Notes under the pieces: model-generated
Seen by the model: the letters and a program-made list of their open reading frames with translations, nothing else
What the model was told of the DNA's origin: nothing
The model's database searches: none
Translations under genes and position numbers: made by a program
Assembly: GCA_016169945.1 (NCBI GenBank)
Contig: JADLSH010000363.1
Span: forward strand, 2,762,501-2,826,500
Reading direction: 5' to 3'
DNA length: 64,000 nucleotides
Source of the DNA: Trachythela sp. YZ-2020
Lineage: Eukaryota; Cnidaria; Anthozoa; Malacalcyonacea; Clavulariidae
Part shown: in pieces, positions 63,001 to 64,000 of the stretch
How positions within the stretch are numbered: the stretch's first letter is position 1
How the letters are laid out: every line of letters starts with the position of its first letter

Positions 63001-63201
63001 CCATGACTTTAGGCTGAACTTTTACATGAAGAACAGCAACGTGCTTTAGAAAACCAAGTATCTCAAGAAAGATCAAAACCTGGCAAGCAAGGACCACGAT
63101 CAACTCGCGGTGTTCCAGTGAGCACAGAGACAAGGGCAAAGTTACGAAATGTTGGCAAAGAAAATACGCAAAGTCGTGCTAAAACTACTGCGAAACCAAA
63201 G
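9557..63201 (+). CDS. KIAA0586: TALPID3 (KIAA0586) centrosomal/ciliary protein, 15 exons, 3' part outside the window
   Basis: TALPID3 acts at the distal centriole and is needed for ciliogenesis and Hedgehog signalling. Coding exons are 9557-9959, 10788-11267, 12184-12253, 12657-12810, 13785-13973, 15340-15628, 17721-17939, 18768-18858, 57139-57232, 58417-58473, 59084-59152, 59560-59629, 60670-60826, 61618-61690 and 63013-63201, about 868 codons. All 14 junctions agree in phase. Family signatures are a Gln-rich coiled coil ending [13 protein letters not shown] (exon 5), [19 protein letters not shown] (exon 7), and the helical block [19 protein letters not shown] followed by [16 protein letters not shown] (exons 13-14). 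The start ATG has a good context (AACAAAATGG). Intron 8 is about 38.3 kb and holds other genes. The vertebrate protein exceeds 1500 aa, so roughly the second half is missing here. The identification is from recognised motifs, not a search. Confidence 0.88.
10245..10569. mobile_element. TA-flanked CAGTCAAAA MITE in TALPID3 intron 1
   Basis: The termini CAGTCAAAAC and TTTTGACTG are flanked by TA. Extended inverted arms contain TGTAATTGCTTGTGTAT and CCAATCAAATGTTAATACTG. It shares its terminal motif with the element at 6752-7037 but has a different interior. Confidence 0.7.
10788..11267 (+). CDS. KIAA0586: TALPID3 exon 2
   Basis: Residues 135-294. It contains three related short motifs ([28 protein letters not shown]) separated by polar Ser/Lys-rich sequence. 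The donor is taken as ATTA|GTATGC because only phase 1 joins the next two exons. The stronger-looking AAG|GTAATT at 11260 gives a stop in exon 3. Confidence 0.7.
11564..11728. mobile_element. Inverted-repeat MITE with CTTGCCA motifs
   Basis: The ends GGTTAACAATCTTGCCAAGA and TCTTGGCAAAATCTTCAACC are imperfect inverted repeats. The interior repeats GATCTTGCCATGATC-type words in both orientations. Target duplication is not clear. It lies in TALPID3 intron 2. Confidence 0.5.
11838..12047 (+). mobile_element. Hairpin-unit element, tRNA-less double hairpin, 14-bp duplication
   Basis: Two consecutive hairpins share arms GATGGAATACTCAAACGG. They are followed by the family tail containing CGAACGAGATGCCGAG and ending GATATTTACCCAT. 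The exact 14-mer GTACCTAAATACTA flanks the body at 11824-11837 and 12048-12061. The tRNA-like centre seen in other copies is absent, so this is an internally deleted form. Confidence 0.8.
12184..12253 (+). CDS. KIAA0586: TALPID3 exon 3 (70 nt)
   Basis: The acceptor GCATCTTAG leads into GC CAA GTA, and the exon encodes [22 protein letters not shown]. It enters in phase 1 and leaves in phase 2 (AAA AG|GTAGAG). This is the only small exon I found that bridges exons 2 and 4 in frame. Confidence 0.6.
12271..12586. mobile_element. hAT-type MITE with exact 8-bp duplication
   Basis: The termini CAGGGCAGCCGAGA and TCTTGGCGGCCCTG are flanked by GATATAAG at 12263-12270 and 12587-12594. The interior is rich in G and C runs. 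An 8-bp duplication with CAGGG ends is characteristic of hAT. It lies between TALPID3 exons 3 and 4, starting 18 bp past the donor. Confidence 0.85.
12657..12810 (+). CDS. KIAA0586: TALPID3 exon 4
   Basis: Residues 318-369, reading [24 protein letters not shown] and onward to EAVVQ. The acceptor is TTGTTTTTAG. The phase 2 entry completes Arg with exon 3. It ends CAG|GTATGA in phase 0. Confidence 0.8.
13785..13973 (+). CDS. KIAA0586: TALPID3 exon 5, coiled coil
   Basis: Residues 370-432, [20 protein letters not shown] and then a Gln/Glu/Arg-rich heptad region ending [13 protein letters not shown]. This matches in character and position the coiled coil that is essential for vertebrate TALPID3 function. 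Both borders are phase 0. Confidence 0.9.
15110..15330. repeat. Interspersed repeat in TALPID3 intron 5
   Basis: The stretch CGCTTCATGA through GGATCCATC resembles 56697-56765, which lies upstream of a SINE copy. The two share a C-run followed by CTA(C/T)CAGAT and GGATCCATC. It stops at the exon 6 acceptor. Confidence 0.35.
15340..15628 (+). CDS. KIAA0586: TALPID3 exon 6
   Basis: Residues 433-528, a Thr/Gln/Pro-rich segment beginning [17 protein letters not shown]. The acceptor is CTTCTCTAG. It ends TCA G|GTAATG in phase 1. It probably forms disordered sequence after the coiled coil. Confidence 0.85.
15818..15935. repeat. Foldback with TCGCGA palindromes
   Basis: AATAAGTTGCGACTTAAATA near 15818 pairs with TATTTAAGTCGCGACTTATT near 15916. 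A third perfect palindrome, AATAAGTCGCGACTTATT, sits between them at 15873-15890. No flanking duplication is clear. Confidence 0.6.
16815..16940 (+). mobile_element. Hairpin-unit element, short form
   Basis: A hairpin with arms TGTAGATGG and ATTTCGAGCGAAAATTATAT is followed by a diverged tail with CAATCGAGCGAGC. Flanks at 16791-16814 and 16941-16964 are 24-bp direct repeats with two mismatches; the true duplication may be a part of that. It lies in TALPID3 intron 6. Confidence 0.55.
17303..17713 (-). pseudogene. 3' fragment of a non-LTR retrotransposon ORF2
   Basis: A 136-codon minus-strand frame has the typical C-terminal end of LINE reverse-transcriptase proteins: [17 protein letters not shown], then [25 protein letters not shown] and FKSKMYSYL. 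The reverse-transcriptase core is absent, so it is a 5'-truncated remnant. It abuts TALPID3 exon 7 in antisense. The clade cannot be assigned from this portion. Confidence 0.75.
17721..17939 (+). CDS. KIAA0586: TALPID3 exon 7, SPLDTP motif
   Basis: Residues 529-601 including [20 protein letters not shown], a strong family signature comparable to the vertebrate SPLETPAPRR motif. [11 protein letters not shown] follows. It begins after CATCCCTTAG and ends AGA G|GTAAGA. Confidence 0.92.
18038..18113. repeat. Hairpin of the ATGGAAATAGTATGG family
   Basis: Inverted arms of about 30 nt (TAGTATGAGAATGGCAATTA and its near complement) surround a five-base loop. Related TATGGAAAT/CCATACTAT words recur at 31350-31460 and 52830-53205. 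This points to a small palindromic element family. Confidence 0.5.
18768..18858 (+). CDS. KIAA0586: TALPID3 exon 8
   Basis: A 91-nt exon encoding [20 protein letters not shown] and ending PSQQYGR. It enters in phase 1 and leaves in phase 2 (GGA AG|GTAGGA), exactly the phase required by the exon at 57139. Confidence 0.8.
24365..24705 (+). repeat. SINE-like repeat with CCGGGTAGTCCGG motif
   Basis: Two adjacent copies of the block seen at 44810-45000 are present: a CCGGG-centred motif with TTTCC, then AACCCTTCCACC and GTGATCAGACAT, then AAGCCTTCGGTCAC. No tRNA head is preserved here. Confidence 0.5.
24709..24988. mobile_element. Inverted-repeat MITE rich in GTGTAAATTTACAC
   Basis: The left end CACTACAAAAAATTATGTGT and the right end complement of CACTGCAAGAAATCATGTGT are inverted repeats. 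Internal GTGTAAA/TTTACAC words recur. The target duplication is unclear. Confidence 0.6.
25130..25440 (-). repeat. SINE-like repeat, AGCTCTATCAGTTCTAA family
   Basis: It shares with 45420-45640 and 56830-57060 the order CTGATTATAAT, then a CCGG.ATACTCCGGTTTTC motif, then TGG.TCTTACTGGACC. Reverse-oriented copies lie near 26540, 31190, 31650, 50550 and 52640. Confidence 0.5.
26540..26680 (+). repeat. SINE-like repeat fragment
   Basis: TTTATACTGGATTAGCTCTA, CAGTTCTAAA, GGTCCAGTAATGG and CATCCCTTATT appear in the family order and end near AACCTGCGGT. Confidence 0.5.
30001..30053. repeat. Perfect 20-bp hairpin
   Basis: TGAAAAATACAATAAGAACT at 30001-30020 pairs perfectly with 30034-30053 across a 13-nt loop. 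A near-identical hairpin lies at 33147-33203. Confidence 0.8.
31128..31770 (+). repeat. Two SINE-like fragments flanking a palindromic segment
   Basis: The fragments at 31190-31290 and 31650-31770 carry CTATCAATTCT, the complement of the GGACCT-type words, and GGGCCATCCC. Between them, 31340-31460 carries ATGGTATGGGAAATGCCAAT of the small palindromic family. Confidence 0.45.
32205..32498. mobile_element. MITE with TIRs of about 80 bp
   Basis: Arms begin GATATTACCAAAACCG and extend about 80 bp through CATGTTTTCGTGTCAAAACA to GGAATGCGA. The element is flanked by ATA on both sides (32202-32204 and 32499-32501). A 3-bp duplication would fit a PIF/Harbinger-like origin. No coding frame is present. 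Confidence 0.7.
33147..33203. repeat. Second TGAAAAATACAA-type hairpin
   Basis: CCTGAAAATACAACAAGAA at 33147-33165 pairs with 33184-33203 with one extra T in the right arm. It is closely related in sequence to the hairpin at 30001. Confidence 0.7.
34466..34866 (+). mobile_element. Truncated copy of CACTGATCTGAAAAC element
   Basis: About 400 bp align by eye with 62494-62890, starting at the same CACTGATCTGAAAACAA end. The right inverted terminus is missing here. Confidence 0.65.
36430..37164 (+). promoter_or_regulatory. IRF2BP upstream region with CRE palindrome
   Basis: The 700 bp before the IRF2BP start are richer in CpG than the surrounding intron. They contain TGACGTCA at 36756-36763 and two further TGACGTA-type sites near 36948 and 36984. 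This supports an independent promoter within the TALPID3 intron. A 107-codon frame at 36449-36772 has no recognisable features. Confidence 0.5.
37165..38829 (+). CDS. IRF2BP: Interferon regulatory factor 2-binding protein family, intact, single exon
   Basis: IRF2BP proteins are nuclear corepressors. They bind partners through a C-terminal RING-type finger and dimerise through an N-terminal zinc finger. This 554-aa protein has the N-terminal finger [16 protein letters not shown] with C10, C13, C31 and C34, then [18 protein letters not shown] middle conserved block ([36 protein letters not shown]) follows. The C-terminal RING has cysteines at about 471, 474, 486, 495, 498, 515 and 521 and ends [12 protein letters not shown]. 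The length matches human IRF2BP1 and IRF2BP2 (about 585). The start at MSSRV was preferred since the finger begins at residue 9 as in relatives; in-frame ATGs lie 21 and 45 nt upstream. It is nested on the same strand in TALPID3 intron 8. The orthology group within the family is not resolved. Confidence 0.95.
   Translation: MSSRVYRQHCYLCDLPHTPWAMLTDFSEPICRGCCNYEGAERIEYVVEHARTLRKNYELEKAKAEQGNYSNTSPSPPYASMNGRATATSPNSVMAAQRKFYVSNPAYAAMGRSEPIPKGMPAGLVYPPRVSTGQLPMVKIEGNPAGRGYAMPTAVGMNAVISNARQQSAEGDEAARKAFSGALVAGFSHPGVHHEEQPRLVRETLATLNMSTPYDLRFKKDPSLRARAMHFDVFNKSHAPGLGDFEMKIYIEYPYGSGNFIQSASGAAKQMQNDSVKDVGKSSAASGYKALEYEKVHGTGEWITLGDLISENVRYFKEPVNTELLPTPYRENDMVNPALMNRGGRQNQRKRRVTPELDGDNEMMAKQAKDDPKRPGDPNKTVMSSMGLPSSNTGTAIPSASVPPMVSTRPGGQGNVDARRGVPEHNRLHNGIADPMSAGKMAPTSAVEKNSGMSAVKDQQGNSVTPGVLTCVLCNGRLEDTHFVQCPSVAHHKFCFPCSRKSIVSQKSESAEVFCPSGERCPLQGSNLPWAFMPEEIKTIEGYGVTPNGKDKDK
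39175..40560. other. Intron stretch downstream of IRF2BP
   Basis: AT-rich sequence with no gene or clear repeat; it probably includes the IRF2BP 3' UTR. Part of the UTR (38830-39170) is also present in the copy near 54.5 kb. Confidence 0.5.
40580..40991 (+). mobile_element. Hairpin-unit element, 1.5-unit copy, 13-bp duplication
   Basis: A long hairpin (arms AGGTTTAGGTGGATGAATAT and TATTATATACAATATTTTAG) is followed by a tail with CAATCGAGTG and a GATGCAGAAAAAAA run. A spacer, a truncated tRNA-like start (GACTCTGTAGCTCAG), another right arm and a second tail come next. The exact 13-mer AAACTAACTTTAT flanks it at 40567-40579 and 40992-41004. Confidence 0.8.
41121..41315 (-). CDS. Small single-LIM-domain protein
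   Basis: The frame from [10 protein letters not shown] encodes 64 aa that form one complete LIM double zinc finger: C-x2-C, 20 residues, H-x2-C, x2, C-x2-C, 17 residues, C-x2-H (last part LYCKAHY). The spacing and residues resemble CRIP, LASP or EPLIN LIM domains. LIM proteins mediate cytoskeletal or nuclear protein contacts. No second domain or flanking splice signal was identified, so it may be a complete mini-gene, one exon of a larger minus-strand gene, or a retrocopy. It is antisense within TALPID3 intron 8. An upstream in-frame ATG at 41390 is less likely to be used. Confidence 0.5.
   Translation of the reverse strand: MGDICATCDQSVFPAEKAAISGKNGEVWHKQCMKCSTCKKRLDCMTFHEHKGQLYCKAHYASVI
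41460..44640. other. Intron stretch, no supported gene
   Basis: AT-rich sequence. A 125-codon frame at 44084-44461 is unrecognised and has no splice or promoter support. Sequences around 41900-42240 hold partial inverted similarity (ATGAGATAAGTTATGGCTCG and its near complement at 42100), suggesting a decayed foldback. Confidence 0.4.
44650..45005 (+). repeat. tRNA-headed SINE
   Basis: The head starts GGGGCTTCGGTGGCGCAGTC with an A-box-like TGGCGCAGTCG and a B box GGTTCGATTCT at about 44717-44727, so a pol III promoter is likely. The body contains GGGTTTCTCCGGGTACTC, GGTTTCCTCTCACAGGG, AACCCTTCCATCG and GATCAGACGTGAG. Headless relatives are at about 480 and 24365; a degenerate head is near 60446. 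Confidence 0.7.
45420..45640 (-). repeat. SINE-like repeat
   Basis: Contains GGTATACTCCGGTTTCCTCC, GTAGTAACACTGGAATTACC and CTTACTGAACCTCTAAGG, matching the family at 25130 and 56830. It directly abuts the left target duplication of the hairpin-unit element at 45654. Confidence 0.5.
45654..45898 (-). mobile_element. Hairpin-unit element, monomeric copy with tRNA-like module, 13-bp duplication
   Basis: Read on the minus strand: a spacer ending GGACAACTGG, a full tRNA-like module, a post-tRNA hairpin with TTTTT, and an arm ending CCATCTACAAAACC. The exact 13-mer TTATTTAAAGTTA flanks it at 45641-45653 and 45899-45911. This is the simplest copy and suggests that one unit alone can insert. Confidence 0.85.
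45912..51530. other. Intron stretch, no supported gene
   Basis: C-runs at about 46026-46046, and SINE-like fragments near 48825 and 50540-50700. No other element could be bounded. Reading frames are short and unlike known proteins. Confidence 0.45.
51828..51883. repeat. AATAT pentanucleotide microsatellite
   Basis: About eleven near-perfect tandem copies of AATAT. Confidence 0.95.
52226..53546 (+). repeat. Local duplication, unit 1
   Basis: Three blocks recur in the same order in unit 2 (54745-56040): 52240-52380 with ACATTGACTAGGGGTGTTTG; 52725-52830 with GTAGAGTCG...TATACGCACTC; and 53226-53546 with TTACAAGAAGCGAGTA and AAATCTAGAAGATCGTTC. An older partial copy of the first block is at about 51535-51690. 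Confidence 0.75.
53596..53818. mobile_element. Foldback nested in the Mutator-like element
   Basis: TTACACGGAGTTTCGTGA at the left and its perfect complement at the right bound 223 bp. They interrupt the left arm of the 53547-54101 element between GTCGTC and the arm's continuation at about 53820. The interior is rich in GCGCGAG and GCGCTCGC words. Confidence 0.7.
53914..53964 (+). repeat. Degenerate TTAGGG tract inside the element
   Basis: About eight TTAGGG-like units interspersed with variant units. This is the metazoan telomere word, but the tract lies in the loop region of a bounded transposon and so is not a chromosome end. Confidence 0.85.
54144..54748 (+). pseudogene. IRF2BP: Partial, frameshifted copy of IRF2BP 3' end
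   Basis: The segment corresponds to 38497-39170 of the intact gene, covering the RING-coding end and the proximal 3' UTR, and is nearly identical over most of its length. Changes include GRLEDTH to GQLEDVH, CSRKS to CSLES, and a 4-bp insertion after KTIE that shifts the frame and gives a premature end (SKVMA). It lacks the first 440 codons and any start codon with context. UTR deletions of about 50 and 20 bp are also seen. It sits precisely between the two units of the local duplication. Confidence 0.92.
54745..56040 (+). repeat. Local duplication, unit 2
   Basis: Carries the same three blocks as unit 1 at 54750-54875, 55320-55440 and 55665-56040, with moderate divergence and several indels. 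It lacks the Mutator-like insertion. A stretch near 54868-54900 has CTCCGCGAGG and GGAGCTTTAAAA that resembles that element's TIR. Confidence 0.75.
56830..57060 (-). repeat. SINE-like repeat
   Basis: Has CTGATTATAAT, CACTCTGGTTTCCTC, GATGGCCCTTACTGGACC and AGAACTGGTAAAGC in the family order. It ends about 80 bp before TALPID3 exon 9. Confidence 0.5.
57139..57232 (+). CDS. KIAA0586: TALPID3 exon 9
   Basis: The acceptor TTTTTTTGCAG is followed by A CAG AGA, which completes Arg with exon 8. It encodes [20 protein letters not shown] and [11 protein letters not shown], then GTAAGT in phase 0. The agreement in phase across a 38-kb intron supports one gene. Confidence 0.85.
57254..57977. mobile_element. 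Hairpin-unit element, multimer of three units, 14-bp duplication
   Basis: Order: a complete minus-oriented unit with tRNA-like module (57254-57535), a second minus unit head-to-tail whose tRNA-like part is cut at CTCTAACCAA (57536-57680), then an inverted plus unit with tail, spacer, tRNA-like module and arm (57681-57977). The exact 14-mer TTCTTCGTTTGTTA flanks it at 57240-57253 and 57978-57991. It begins 21 bp after the exon 9 donor. Confidence 0.85.
57834..57907 (+). tRNA. tRNA-like module inside the hairpin-unit element
   Basis: A box TAGCTCAGTTGG at 57841-57852 and B box GGTTCAATTCC at 57885-57895 match the pol III consensus. The D stem (GCTC/GAGC in most copies) and T stem (GCAGG/CCTGC) pair fully. 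The acceptor stem keeps five pairs (CTCTG/CAGAG), and position 33 is C rather than T. It is therefore probably a degenerate mobile tRNA relative and not a functional tRNA. T5 at 57917-57921 sits in the loop of the hairpin GTTGC...GCAAC. Confidence 0.45.
58030..58140 (+). mobile_element. Degenerate hairpin-unit fragment
   Basis: GAGCGCTCCACCGGAATCAC, then GTAGGTTTGATTTCTACC, then TGCACTGCTCCTGGTCAGG. This is a decayed tRNA-like 3' half plus post-tRNA hairpin. Boundaries are not clear. Confidence 0.5.
58417..58473 (+). CDS. KIAA0586: TALPID3 exon 10 (57 nt)
   Basis: The acceptor TTTTTCTTAG precedes [19 protein letters not shown], and the exon ends CAG|GTAAAT. Both ends are phase 0. It continues the helical segment of exon 9. 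Confidence 0.8.
58552..58799. mobile_element. hAT-type MITE with exact 8-bp duplication
   Basis: The ends CAGTGGCGC and GCGCCACTG are flanked by CTTAACCA at 58544-58551 and 58800-58807. G and C runs lie near the ends. It is 248 bp and non-coding, in TALPID3 intron 10. Confidence 0.88.
59084..59152 (+). CDS. KIAA0586: TALPID3 exon 11 (69 nt)
   Basis: Encodes [20 protein letters not shown] and AYL, from acceptor TTTTAATAG to donor TTG|GTAAGT. Phase 0 at both ends. Confidence 0.8.
59560..59629 (+). CDS. KIAA0586: TALPID3 exon 12 (70 nt)
   Basis: Encodes [20 protein letters not shown] and SDP. The acceptor is GTTTTCTAG. The donor CCA A|GTTAGT in phase 1 is confirmed by the entry phase of exon 13. 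Confidence 0.78.
59735..60210. mobile_element. Hairpin-unit element, inverted pair, 13-bp duplication
   Basis: A minus-oriented unit with complete tRNA-like module (59777-59955) faces a plus half unit that keeps only the tRNA-like 3' half and arm (60090-60210). A long TA microsatellite lies between them. The exact 13-mer TGATTGTTAAATG flanks it at 59722-59734 and 60211-60223. The paired arms extend into the tRNA-like T arm. Confidence 0.85.
59982..60058. repeat. TA dinucleotide microsatellite
   Basis: About 38 TA repeats at the spacer position of the hairpin-unit element. Other copies have only TATATATA there, so it is an in-place expansion. Confidence 0.97.
60446..60515 (+). repeat. Degenerate SINE head
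   Basis: GGGCTTCGTTGGCGAAGTCG and TCTGAGATTGTGGGTTCC resemble the first 70 bp of the SINE at 44650, with insertions. Confidence 0.45.
60670..60826 (+). CDS. KIAA0586: TALPID3 exon 13, conserved helical block
   Basis: Encodes [20 protein letters not shown], then [20 protein letters not shown] and [12 protein letters not shown]. This matches the conserved vertebrate TALPID3 region in which a long helix precedes the RIRK motif. The acceptor is AATTTTAG, and it ends GA|GTAAGT in phase 2. Confidence 0.9.
60989..61469. mobile_element. Hairpin-unit element with nested insertion, 14-bp duplication
   Basis: Arms AAGGTTAAGGTGGTGGATAT and their complement surround the post-tRNA hairpin sequence, then a tail with CAATCGAGTTAGACACAG. 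The exact 14-mer TTATCCTTAGATCT flanks it at 60975-60988 and 61470-61483. The centre is split by the TA-flanked element at 61078-61305. It is of the same subfamily as 40580-40991. Confidence 0.85.
61078..61305. mobile_element. TA-flanked MITE nested in hairpin-unit element
   Basis: Inverted ends CGCCTGTATTCTAAAAGCT with TA at 61076-61077 and 61306-61307. Second-order arms contain AATAGCTGGAGGGTAAGTGC. A (GTGAGT)n tract of about nine units lies near the right end. The TA duplication fits Tc1-mariner. Confidence 0.75.
61618..61690 (+). CDS. KIAA0586: TALPID3 exon 14, RIRK motif
   Basis: Encodes [20 protein letters not shown] and DAVVQ. The RIRK segment is a recognised TALPID3 landmark. The acceptor TTCGAAAG completes Glu from exon 13, and it ends CAG|GTATGC. 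Confidence 0.9.
61770..61975 (+). mobile_element. Hairpin-unit element, monomer with tRNA-like module
   Basis: Spacer TATATATACATGAACTTGTG, A box TAGCTCAGTTGG at 61822-61833, B box GGTTCAATTCC at 61865-61875, post-tRNA hairpin with T5, and an arm ending CCATCTACAAACACCATC. I could not find the flanking duplication, so the 5' end is uncertain. Confidence 0.75.
62494..62932. mobile_element. Complete CACTGATCTGAAAAC TIR element
   Basis: The ends CACTGATCTGAAAAC and GTTTTCAGATCAGTG are flanked by ATTGGAAG and ATTGGAAA, an 8-bp duplication with one mismatch that suggests a hAT relative. The interior is shared with 34466-34866. It is non-coding, in TALPID3 intron 14. Confidence 0.7.
63013..63201 (+). 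CDS. KIAA0586: TALPID3 exon 15 (last in window)
   Basis: Encodes [20 protein letters not shown], then a basic Ser/Thr/Lys-rich stretch ending TTAKPK. The acceptor is ATGACTTTAG and the donor AAG|GTATTT, phase 0. The reading frame does not terminate here, so further exons lie beyond the window. Confidence 0.88.
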
Positions 63202-63689
63202 GTATTTATAACACTGATTAAAAACGATTTTGGAAAACGCAACGATCATAGATGGATTGTCTTGTGGCTCTGTTCAGGAATGAACGAACGAATTCGAAAA
63301 TATTAACATGTTCATTTGCACAATTTCGCCTTTCGAGCACAGACGAATTATTGTATGTATGAACAAACCGAAGCGGACGATTTCGCGTAGGGTTCAGAAT
63401 TCGTCCGGTCTCATGTGAACGTAGTCTATGGCATGAGTCGTAATTCATTGGCTATTGCAATTGGCAGGTTTCAGTATAAACGTTACAAAATCTAGACAGC
63501 AGATGGTGCAAGATCTGCTTCAGGAAAATTGACATTGATAGGAGCATGAAAATTAAACCACATCTTTCATTTCTATTGGCCACAAAGATAAGACCACTAA
63601 CTATAATGAAACGAATGAACATCATTTGTTCATTTTGATAACTGCCGTTTGACCACCATTTGCTGCCCGATTGTGATTAGTGAAACCCG

Positions 63690-63992
63690 TTTGTAGATGG
63701 AATATTCGAACGAAAATTTATATACATTTTTAGACCTAGGCAGGAGCAGTTGCGAAAAGTGCAACTTTAGGCCCTCTGGCCGGAATCGAACCTGCGGCCC
63801 TGTGATTCCGGTGCAGCGCTCCAACCAACTGAGCCACAGAGTCCAGCTGCTGAGCATGAACCGCAAATCCGTGTATATATGATGGGAGTGATGCCAGTAT
63901 AAGGAATGGGTAAATATCAAGTTCAGTTCAGGTTCGATTCCTGCCAGAGGCCCTAGAATATAAATTTTCGTTCGAATATTCCATCTACAAAG
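63690..63992. mobile_element. Hairpin-unit element, inverted form near window end
   Basis: Left arm TTTGTAGATGGAATATTCGA, a minus tRNA-like module (B box complement GGAATCGAACC at about 63781), a spacer, then a plus T-arm half GGTTCGATTCCTGCCAGAG and a right arm ending CCATCTACAAA. As in 59735-60210, the inverted arms include the tRNA-like 3' half. Flanking repeats cannot be checked at the edge. Confidence 0.75.
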
Positions 63993-64000
63993 AATTCCCA

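Overview
This is an animal (metazoan) genomic window from an invertebrate, with AT-rich introns crowded with short inverted-repeat elements. The evidence is intron-split genes with GT-AG junctions and three recognisable animal protein families (UVSSA, TALPID3/KIAA0586 and IRF2BP). There is no bacterial-style gene packing. The exact phylum cannot be fixed from sequence alone; a cnidarian or other marine invertebrate is compatible.

Layout. At 4.8-9.0 kb on the minus strand lies a complete four-exon UVSSA gene (transcription-coupled repair scaffold, about 719 aa). About 570 bp away, head to head, begins a TALPID3 gene on the plus strand (start 9557). I rebuilt 15 coding exons for it. They are phase-consistent at every junction and run to 63201, about 868 codons, and the gene continues past the window. 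Its eighth intron is about 38.3 kb (18859-57138). Nested inside that intron are an intact single-exon IRF2BP gene (37165-38829, plus), a small one-LIM-domain reading frame (41121-41315, minus), and a broken 3' copy of IRF2BP (about 54144-54748). The broken copy sits between the two units of a local tandem duplication (about 52.2-56.0 kb).

Mobile DNA dominates the rest. The most distinctive is a family of hairpin elements built from a unit of roughly 280 bp. The unit carries a tRNA-like module with good A and B boxes, a hairpin with a T5 run just after it, an arm and a conserved tail. Copies occur as half units, inverted pairs and head-to-tail dimers. Five copies have 13-14 bp direct repeats at both ends that I could read directly, and a sixth has an imperfect 24-bp pair. 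All copies lie in TALPID3 introns. Other elements include hAT-like MITEs with exact 8-bp duplications, TA-flanked pogo-type MITEs, 9-bp-duplication Mutator-like foldbacks (one with a paralogous empty site), a 3' fragment of a non-LTR retrotransposon, tRNA-headed SINEs, and a 17-mer minisatellite in a UVSSA intron.

How the genes relate. UVSSA and TALPID3 probably share a bidirectional promoter region. IRF2BP is an independent transcription unit with its own CpG-bearing upstream region containing a CRE palindrome. There is no operon-like functional link.
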